Below, one piece after another: positions 58,001-64,000 of a stretch of 64,000 bases of DNA. Under the pieces are notes generated by a model. That model was not told where the DNA came from. It saw nothing but the letters and a program-made list of their open reading frames with translations, and searched no databases. Within the stretch, counting starts at the first letter, position 1. Each line of letters opens with the position of its first letter. Made by a program: the position numbers and the translations under genes. The stretch is from Setophaga petechia (taxonomy: Eukaryota; Chordata; Aves; Passeriformes; Parulidae), in the NCBI GenBank assembly GCA_024362935.1, contig JANCRA010000014.1, positions 3,181,001-3,245,000 on the forward strand, given 5' to 3'.

Positions 58001-61000
58001 ATCCTAAATTAAATGGTTATTATTAATTTGAATTATTGGTACCAAAAATGCAATTGGGATAGGAGGGATTCTGAGTGAGCTGTTTTCTAGGAAATCTGGG
58101 AACTGGACTTTCCACAAGACTCAAGTTTTGTCCCTTCCCTGCTCTCATTAGTGCTGATGGAACCTGGATCCCATCTCAGCTCACAAGCCTCTTGTGGAGG
58201 GCAGTCTTGGTCCTTCCTGAAAATAGGATTGAATTCAGGCTGTACAGACAAGACAATCTAAAGACCAACAGGTAATTTTCTCAACCATTCCCTAGTTCAA
58301 CCTGTTCAGTGTCCCACCACTCTCTGAGGGAAGAACCTTTTCCTAATATTCAACCTAAACCTCTCCAACACAGTTTAAATCCTACAGCCCCAGGCAGATC
58401 TGGTCACCATGTAGCTCAGGTATTTGTATTATATATTAGGGGAGAATTTTCCCTTCTACCAGGCTACACAGTTCCTTGTAATTCCTTATCCACTAGAAAA
58501 GTTTCCAAAAGGGAAAAAAAAAAAAAAAAAAAAAGAGAGAGAAACAGAAATATCCAAACGCATCACATCACATCTTACAACACATGAAGATTGAGGGAGA
58601 AAAAAATAAAAACAATCCCTTTGGATCCAAAATTCCTGTTTATCAGTTAGTTCTGCCAGGGAACTGCAAGTTCTCCAGGCTGAGCACACAGCACAGAGCA
58701 GTGGGTCAGTGGGGCACGGCAAGGGTGACCCCACCCCAGGTGTATTGTCACCGCCAGCCTGGGAGAAGGATCCTTTGCAGCTCCTTCCCCTCTGCCGTGG
58801 GTAAACAATGCGACTGCCACACCCTGGAAACCCTGACTGCCGTTATTGGGGCTGGCCCCAAAGGAATGTGCCAGGGAAAGAGGGTTGTGCCAGCGCTGGG
58901 GCACAGTATTGATATCACCACTGCCACCTCCCCACACCAACCCCTGCACGCTCCAAAAGATTTTGCACAAATATTTGGCCACTCCAATAGTGCCCCATCC
59001 AAGACAGGGCTTCTCCTTCTCCCTAAGGCTTTGCAATGCTGTTTAATATTAATCTAGAACCACCCAAAAGCAAATAGCTGTGTTCTTTTTGTGCACACAG
59101 TTGTGCAAGAACTTTTCTTTGCCAGTCCTGCACATGTGCTCGGGACAGAGCTCTGGTCAGCTAAGCTCATTTCTGCACAGCAGTTGCTCAAGGTGCTTTA
59201 AAATCTTCCTTGCCAAACACAGGAGCGTTTTCCGAGCGCGCGACCTGGCTGCACTCATAAAAAAGTTTCAAGGAATGTGACGATGTGGAACTTGAAATGA
59301 GTCATCTCCCATCAAGCTGTACTCAGTGATGGAGGCATGAGCCAAGGTTTTATAACTTTTACCATAAAAACCAATAAAAATCATGCTTCAGCTCAAAGAA
59401 TAGATCTGATAACGAGATTTCAGCCTTTCCAAGCAGTGCAGTTTGCTGCATTGGCAGTTGGCTTGATCCTACCTAGAACTGACCAAATCAGCTTCAATTT
59501 TGTCTTTATTAATTTGAGTACTATTTGTTTTTCCATCTGTTGTATTTACTCCATTTCTCCTAAATTAAACCAGTCGGCATTTTTGCTTCATCCATGATTT
59601 ATGCCAGGTTTCAAAACACCCTTCTTCTCCAGGAAAACATATGGTCAGAACATGGGAAAGATCATTTAATCACCAGTAAAACCTTATGATTTACCAGAAA
59701 TCGACAGCAAATTTCCCCTTGGGTTCAGTGGGGCCACAATTCCACCCCTTGGGTGAACTGGGTGACATGGAAAGAAATTTTCAAGCTCTTTTCTACCCCG
59801 CTAATGTTTTAGCTGCCAGTGGGTTGGGAAACAGCACAAATGAAGGGTGAAGAGTGTGAAACAGCACGAAGGGTGAAGAGTGTGAATAAAGAGTGTGAAA
59901 CCATCACCCAACAACCTGCACCTTGGGTGGGTTGGGCCCCCAGTTTGCCAGGCACTCTGTGGAAAAGGAAAATCACAATAAAACAGGATTATCCACACTC
60001 TCCCAGTGTGCAGAACTGGACAAGTGCTGTGGTAGAGCCCAGAATTCCCCAGGGAAGCTGCATGTAGGCACAGGTTGACAGAAATGGGGTTTTTGTTGCA
60101 GAGCATTAGGCACTATGAGAATATTTCCATTAGAAAGGGCAGATCCTGCTGGTCACTGGCACCCAAACCTACAGCTCTGCTCCTCCTCAGTAAAGATGAT
60201 GGGAAATGCAACAAAAGGTGTTGGTCAGTATGGGATTGGCCCTTCAGTGCTGGTGGTGGTGGTGGCTCCACAGTCACCCTGTCACCAAAGGGTTTTGCCC
60301 TGAGTCATGTCCCCTGTTGGGGTACATGAGTCAGCTGTGGGGGACACATGAGTCACCCTGCTCCTGGAGCTCTGCCCATGCCCTGTGCCATGCAGGAGAG
60401 GCTCCCCCTCCTTCAGGCTGTACCTTGCCCTTGCATACAGCTACGTGAGCATCAGCTGAGCCAACCACACCACCTGAAGCAGCAAAATGATGGCATTTAT
60501 GAGATTGGAGGTGGCAGATCCTTGCTGAGATTGGCACAAGTGGGATTAGGAGTCACACCAGTGGGTATGGAGAGAGGAAATTGCTATTGTAAAGCACTTA
60601 GAGACCTAATTAGCCCTGAGGAAGCCCATCCCTTTCCTAGCACTAAAGGACCAGCCTCACAAGATGGGTGAATAATGTCACTGGGCTCTCATTGAAATTG
60701 AGATAAAATGTCAAATGGTGTTTACAACTGCTACAAAAATATCTCTCTATGACCCACAATCATCATCTCTCCAGCCAGTGCTGCTGCTGCTCCCCACCAT
60801 GCTCTGCAGTGGAACAGGGCCTAAGACAGCAGCAGGAAGGCTGGAAGTGTCCTTTTGCACCCACCTTCTTTCTTCATGCCAGCTCTGAAGCATTTCTTCA
60901 GCCTGCAGTACCTGCACTGGTTCCTCTTGTCTTTGTCTATCACACACTGTCGGTTGAACCTGGGAGGAGATGGAAAATACAACATGGAGCAACCATCTGC

Positions 61001-63014
61001 AACCCCCTCACCCTGAGCAGCCCCAAATACTGCCCCAGAACTCCCTGAGCTCCTCACTGCATGATCCTAGAGAAGAGTCAAAGGTTTGCCAGAAATGGAT
61101 TGAATCAACTTTGGCTTGGCCCAGCTCCTCCTGTTCCCCACCGCCGCTCCTTCCAGCTGGGAGCTGCAGACCACCCACCCTGCAGGGATTGGGATGGGTT
61201 TGGCCATGAAAACATGGCTGTGACTCCAGTTGTGCTTTTGTAGGAGCTCCATCTCCCACGTCCAGACAGTTTTTGGGCGTTTGGCGTTGGGGTTTGTCTG
61301 GTTTCACTTGTTAACTATTCTACGACTTGCATGGGAAAAAACGCGTTAAGGGCCGCAAGCCCTTTGGGTCTGCGGCCTTGTTCTGAGCCCCATGGCCTCC
61401 CAGTCCCTCCTCCTTTCCGTGGGGATTTAGGAACCCTTGTGCTGTTCCAGGGGTGGCCCACACAGCCTTGGCAGCTCTCCCCATGGAGGGTGAAACAATG
61501 GAAGGGGAATCTTCCATGCAGAGAGGAGATGACGTGGGACCATCAGGCTGCAAAAGCTGAGGCACTTTCCCAGACTGGCAAAAAGCCAAAGGCACAAAAG
61601 CCCAAAGACTTTCAGAGGAATTCACGTCTGCCATAAGCAGAGCTCTGAGCTGGGCTGAGCTCACCAAATAAGGGCTTGCACACAAGCTTGGCTTCATGCT
61701 GTGGATCTTCCCTGAGCTGCCAAATATCACAGAGATTCATGGATTCCTGGGGAGAGGCAGCAACTCTGCTCCCAGGAGACCGACAGCTGAAATTTCAAAT
61801 AAACCATTACAGAGCTCATCTCCTCCTGCAGGAATCCCATAGTTCATGGGATGGGCACTGTGCAGGTGGACACTGCTGTCACCTCAGGTGTCTTCCATGT
61901 CCTGGAGTGACAAGGGCAGCAGGAACATTTTGAACAAGTAGGGTGACTCGCATTGGAAAAATTTGGAATGCCCTTAGAGGGGGAAAAGCTTTGGAACAGA
62001 AAGAAAACTTCCAGGTTTTAACTAGAGATGAAGGTCTGAAGTGTATTGAGGTTTGGGATTTCTTTCCACTTTCTCCTGTGCTAAAATAAATATCATTTTT
62101 CCTAAGGTCAAATCAAGATAGCAGCTTTATAATTTATAGCCTCCTCCTGGAAAAAGAACCCTTTCAAATGTATACCTGTGTGCCAAAGTGGATGTGAATC
62201 ATCTCTGGTCCACACATATTTCTCAGAATATTCATAAAATCATCACTGATAAGTCAGTGTACATAATTTATTGTATTTCAAAACAGGAATGAAGAAGCTG
62301 TGAGAGGGCTTTGGAGGTGACAGATTCCTGGATGCCTGTTGTTCTTCACCAGGAAAAGCAAGAAAGATGAAATCTCTGGAGCTTTGGTCCTTTGCCACCT
62401 TGGCCTCCCCTTGCTGGGCTGTAACGAGGTCATGGTGTCACTCCACACCCAGTGTCGGTGTTTAGGTATTTTACACATCAGTCAAACCTCAGGTTTGTGG
62501 AGCACTTCCTGTGCTTAGATGTGGACTATGAGTTTCCCTCAATTCTCAGGTCTATGATTTTCCCTCAATTTACCCTGTGGGCAAAGCACTGATGGCGAAT
62601 TCACTCAATGCATCGCTCAGCGCCACAGAAGGTCTCAGGGTCCAAATAAGATAGGACTGAGTTTAGAGATAGGATTGAGTTTAAAGATAGGACTGAGTTT
62701 ACCCCTTGTAAACCAAACTGCAGTGTTACTGGTGGCCTTCACAGCGTGGCAAATTGACATTTGAGATACAATCCCTTGATGCCAACCCCAAATCATTTCC
62801 CACATCCACAAACCGCGTTTGTTAATTGCCGAATTTCGGTACCTGCAGGAGTAGACGTGGTTCTTGCGGACGCTCCTCCTGAAGAAGCCTTTGCAGCCAT
62901 CACAGCTGGAGGCCCCGTAGTGCTTGCCAGTGGCTCTGTCCCCACAGATGGAGCACAGGGAGCTGACACCGTTGGGGAGCAGGTTGGTGTTTGCTGACTC
63001 GGCCGCGATGGCCT
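42898..63014 (-). CDS. HNF4B: HNF4-family nuclear receptor, probably HNF4B; 3'-complete, first exon outside the window
   Basis: A ligand-regulated transcription factor that binds direct-repeat DNA as a homodimer. Nine exons join in phase: 62843-63014, 60865-60959, 52573-52679, 51429-51584, 50713-50800, 49606-49758, 46437-46673, 44170-44283 and 42898-43031. They give 417 visible residues. Two C4 zinc fingers ([15 protein letters not shown]-box [14 protein letters not shown]) lead to [15 protein letters not shown] and a full ligand-binding domain ([60 protein letters not shown]). Next come the AF-2 helix LLQEMLLGG and a Pro/Ser-rich F domain ending PKQEI. Positions that separate HNF4A from HNF4G match neither consistently (for example [11 protein letters not shown] and LVKPLRDIQ), so I infer the third paralogue, HNF4B, which is retained in non-mammals. 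It is certain as HNF4 and probable as HNF4B. Confidence 0.93.
43032..44169 (-). other. HNF4B: HNF4B intron 9 with an A/T-rich tract
   Basis: Intronic. 43,865-44,070 is a low-complexity AAATAAACTTA-type tract ending in a T run. Confidence 0.7.
44170..44283 (-). CDS. HNF4B: HNF4B exon 9 (F domain)
   Basis: This exon is conserved in position rather than sequence. It encodes [19 protein letters not shown] and [18 protein letters not shown], with both split codons fitting. The acceptor is CTTGCAG and the donor GTATGT. Confidence 0.88.
44725..45000 (-). mobile_element. CR1 LINE 3' tail, reversed
   Basis: CAGATGGTTTTGCTTGGAAG, then CATCCAGCCTGGCCTTGGGC and CTCACAGGGAAGAATTTTTT. It lies in HNF4B intron 8, immediately followed by another copy. 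Confidence 0.85.
45001..45400 (-). mobile_element. Second CR1 LINE copy, reversed
   Basis: It restarts with GATTGGAAGAGACCTTCAAG and runs through CATCGAGTCCAGCCC and TAATATCCAATCTGAATTTC to CTCCAGGCTGAGCATCCCCA. It is a different CR1 subtype from its neighbour. Confidence 0.85.
45463..46425 (+). mobile_element. Solo LTR of a passerine endogenous retrovirus with an expanded AT-rich pentamer array
   Basis: The start (TGTCACTGTCACATTTTCTG), the GGGAAGCTGAGAAGCCTCAG motif, the CCAATCACGGTC box and the TTTTAGTATAGTATAG stretch match an LTR type I know from songbirds. No gag, pol or env remains are attached. The right end is approximate and approaches the HNF4B exon 8 donor. Confidence 0.75.
45745..46350. 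repeat. (TAATA)n microsatellite inside the LTR
   Basis: About 600 bp consists mostly of TAATA/TATAA pentamers, with TAATG, CATAA and TAACA variants and two GTAAAAATA interruptions. It explains the Tyr/Ile-only open frames on the minus strand. Confidence 0.95.
46437..46673 (-). CDS. HNF4B: HNF4B exon 8 (C-terminal ligand-binding domain and AF-2)
   Basis: The exon encodes [58 protein letters not shown] and the AF-2 core LLQEMLLGG. The acceptor is TGCCAG and the donor GTAGGG. LTR-type insertions lie close on both sides. Confidence 0.96.
46713..47360 (-). mobile_element. 648-bp LTR-like element with long terminal inverted repeats
   Basis: Both ends read TGTCCTAGGGTG inward, a perfect 12-bp inverted match that extends imperfectly for about 48 bp. 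The ends are TG...CA. On the minus strand an AATAAA lies at about 46865-46870. I recognise the interior as a repeat common in songbird genomes, probably an ERV LTR. The flanks CCTGG and CCTGT could be a one-mismatch 5-bp target duplication. Confidence 0.7.
47704..48578. repeat. Pair of 154-bp direct repeats 721 bp apart
   Basis: 47704-47857 and 48425-48578 are the same length and almost identical. Each starts ACTGGTCCAG and contains AATAAATTTGTCCCTGGGTC. The AATAAA and the CCACA ends resemble LTR tails. The intervening 567 bp show no retroviral frame. Confidence 0.8.
48579..49605 (-). other. HNF4B: HNF4B intron 7, right part
   Basis: Mostly unique sequence with a 29-bp local repeat (AGGTAATTTGTCAAAATCA at about 48772 and 48801). 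No exon is seen. Confidence 0.55.
49606..49758 (-). CDS. HNF4B: HNF4B exon 7 (ligand-binding domain)
   Basis: The exon encodes [33 protein letters not shown] and [17 protein letters not shown], after TTCCCAG and before GTGAG. Confidence 0.95.
50151..50214. repeat. AATAATA heptamer microsatellite
   Basis: About eight 7-bp units of AATAATA occur in HNF4B intron 6. Confidence 0.85.
50261..50494. repeat. 118-bp tandem duplication
   Basis: Copies at 50261-50378 and 50379-50494 differ at about ten positions. Both are in HNF4B intron 6. Confidence 0.92.
50713..50800 (-). CDS. HNF4B: HNF4B exon 6 (ligand-binding domain)
   Basis: The exon encodes [20 protein letters not shown] and IPYTDFLLL between acceptor CTCCAG and donor GTAAGA. 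Confidence 0.95.
51001..51193. repeat. 97-bp tandem duplication
   Basis: Copies at 51001-51097 and 51098-51193 share the CAGATTCTATATTCAATTAT core and differ at roughly 15 positions. The pair is intronic between HNF4B exons 5 and 6. Confidence 0.88.
51429..51584 (-). CDS. HNF4B: HNF4B exon 5 (start of ligand-binding domain)
   Basis: The exon has 52 whole codons. They encode [40 protein letters not shown] and [12 protein letters not shown]. The first 11 residues are paralogue-specific. The acceptor is CTTTCAG and the donor GTAAAA. Confidence 0.95.
51585..52572 (-). other. HNF4B: HNF4B intron 4
   Basis: About 1 kb of unique-looking intronic sequence. No exon or repeat was recognised. Confidence 0.6.
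52573..52679 (-). CDS. HNF4B: HNF4B exon 4 (hinge)
   Basis: The exon encodes [20 protein letters not shown] and [15 protein letters not shown]. The acceptor CTTTCAG lies at the edge of a minisatellite, and an 8.2-kb intron separates it from exon 3. The donor is GTAGGA. Confidence 0.95.
52700..53375. repeat. HNF4B: 22/26-bp minisatellite, about 27 units, abutting HNF4B exon 4
   Basis: Units alternate between a 22-bp and a 26-27-bp form built on GTGAGAAAATCCCAATGGTT. The array begins about 20 bp upstream (in transcription order) of the exon 4 acceptor. On the transcribed strand every unit carries a pyrimidine-rich TTTTCTCAC. It produces long repeating false open frames. Confidence 0.94.
55913..56487. 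repeat. 298-bp tandem duplication
   Basis: Copy 1 is 55913-56210 and copy 2 is 56211-56487. Both contain GCTCAGCTGGGAT and the AATAAAACTCAACAAACCTG stretch. Copy 2 has lost a short internal segment and gained a T run. The pair is in HNF4B intron 3. Confidence 0.92.
58285..58400 (-). mobile_element. Degraded CR1 LINE fragment, reversed
   Basis: GTGTCCCACCACTCTCTGAG and CTAATATTCAACCTAAACCT are recognisable internal CR1 pieces in HNF4B intron 3. Confidence 0.65.
60865..60959 (-). CDS. HNF4B: HNF4B exon 3 (second zinc finger)
   Basis: The exon encodes [20 protein letters not shown] and [11 protein letters not shown] between acceptor CTCCCAG and donor GTGGGT. Confidence 0.96.
60960..62842 (-). 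other. HNF4B: HNF4B intron 2
   Basis: Unique-looking intronic sequence with a short GATAGGACTGAGTTTA triplication near 62650-62700. No exon was recognised. Confidence 0.6.
62843..63014 (-). CDS. HNF4B: HNF4B exon 2 (first zinc finger)
   Basis: After acceptor CCCGCAG the exon encodes [18 protein letters not shown], then [14 protein letters not shown], the P-box [11 protein letters not shown] and NHVYSC. The donor is GTACCG. The A/B-domain exon upstream was not found before the window edge. Confidence 0.96.
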
Positions 63015-63064
63015 CTGCGGGCACAGAACGGGGACAGTCAGAGCTCCCTGCCACGGAAACCTAC

Positions 63065-63360
63065 ACTGGGATATTTCATGAAAAATCCCTTTGTCAAAAT
63101 CTTTTCTCCATGTTTTGCTGCTTTGAAATGTGATTTTTACCCAGCATGTGAATTGTTTTTAATTAATTACCAGTCACAGTCAGCTGTGCCAGACTCTGAG
63201 TCTGTCACGAGATTTTGTTATTCATTCCTTTCTAACCTTCTGATGTCTCCTTCTTCTATACTTTTAGTATAGCATATATCATATCATCTCATGTATCAGC
63301 CTTCTGAAACATAAAGTCAAGATTCTCATCTCTTCCCTCGTCCTGGGGACCCTCAAACAC
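63065..63360 (+). mobile_element. ERV LTR fragment of the same type as at 45.5 kb, upstream of HNF4B exon 2
   Basis: It shares ATGAAAAATCCCTTTG, TAATTACCAGTCACAGTC, the CTGTCACGAG motif and CTTTTAGTATAGCATA with the 45.5-kb LTR. It retains the right end (TTCTCATCTCTTCCCTCGTC) but has almost no pentamer array. It starts roughly 50 bp from the exon 2 acceptor. Confidence 0.75.
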
Positions 63361-64000
63361 CACCACAGAAACCTCTGAATTTATGGTCATGCTCTTCCCA
63401 AGATCAGCTCCTTTCTGGTATTGGTGTTTTCCTTCACTTAAATGATCAAAGAGATTTAAAGCTGCACAGTCCAAACTGCTCCTGAGAATTTACAAATTAT
63501 CATTGCTTTCCTGGAGAGATGTAAAGAAACTTCACTTGCTGTGAGTTTTTTGGTTTTGAGGGATGGGGAGCCACCTCCTCAATGAGATGCCTGGAGAACA
63601 TGGTTCAAAGCTGGTGTCCACAGAAGAAAATGGAAAAAAAAGCTCATTAACTTGAATAAATAGAATGCAGAGAAGAAATGGCAGAGGCAGAAAGGAAGAA
63701 CTGCTTCATGCCCATGACAGAGGTGCTGAAGATAAAAGATTGAGAGCTCCTCTGCAGCGGGAAGGCAGAGACAGCAGCTCCCACAGGGATCACTTCAGCT
63801 CTAAGTCTGGTCCCTCCTCTGCAATTCTCTCTGAAGAGGCTCCCTGCTTTCCACTAGACAGCAACAGAGGTGTGCAGGAAGATCAGATTTCTAAATTGGG
63901 GACCTAAAATTAGGTGATATGAGCGCCCTCTGTCATGTGCTCTGTTTGCACCCACTCATTTGGGGCAGGAATAGCTCTGCCCCTGTGTGCTCACACTGCT
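63361..64000 (-). other. HNF4B: HNF4B intron 1, truncated by the window edge
   Basis: No A/B-domain exon is visible, so the receptor's promoter and first exon are further right. Confidence 0.6.

Larger units (their letters stand above)
53376..60864 (-). other. HNF4B: HNF4B intron 3, 5' part
   Basis: The longest intron in the visible part of the gene. Besides the 298-bp duplication and one CR1 piece, it contains a 24-bp A run near 58518 and unique sequence. No nested gene was recognised on either strand. Confidence 0.6.

Overview
The window is bird nuclear DNA, most probably from a passerine. It has spliced vertebrate genes with consensus GT/AG introns, many 3'-truncated CR1 LINE tails, and solo LTRs of types I recognise from songbird genomes. 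All exon boundaries were read by eye from splice sites, phase continuity and family similarity. No alignment or database search was run.

Three protein-coding genes are present. (1) Minus strand, 13,580 to 6,555: a complete 10-exon gene for a 385-residue, probably membrane-anchored or secreted protein. I recognise it only as similar to the N-terminal, non-kinase region of animal proteins annotated as PEP-synthase or rifampicin-phosphotransferase-like. Here that region stands alone with its own stop codon. (2) Plus strand, 17.6-38.8 kb: ZDHHC7, a Golgi DHHC palmitoyl-acyltransferase. It has a CpG-island non-coding first exon and six coding exons (25,701-36,885) giving 307 residues. (3) Minus strand, 63,014 to 42,898: an HNF4-family nuclear receptor with nine consecutive coding exons from just before the zinc fingers to the stop. 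Its first exon lies beyond the right edge. It differs throughout from the HNF4A and HNF4G sequences I know, so it is best called HNF4B (NR2A3), the paralogue absent from mammals.

Layout: 1-6.5 kb is gene-poor and holds a recent 365-bp tandem duplication. The 385-aa gene and ZDHHC7 diverge from CpG-rich promoters about 4 kb apart. ZDHHC7 and HNF4B converge across a roughly 6-kb interval that contains a ~0.4-kb tandem duplication. ZDHHC7 next to this locus fits the segment corresponding to human 16q24.1 and chicken chromosome 11 (inference). No functional link among the three genes is implied.

The repeat structure is notable. Several minisatellites sit within about 10-250 bp of coding exons: 20 exact-length units of 20 bp after ZDHHC7 coding exon 1, a 40-bp array beside the first exon of the 385-aa gene, and a 22/26-bp array against HNF4B exon 4. 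HNF4B exon 8, which carries the AF-2 helix, is squeezed between two LTR-type insertions, each within about 40 bp of a splice site. At least five local tandem duplications of 95-430 bp are also present. I saw no tRNA, rRNA, CRISPR or other RNA genes.
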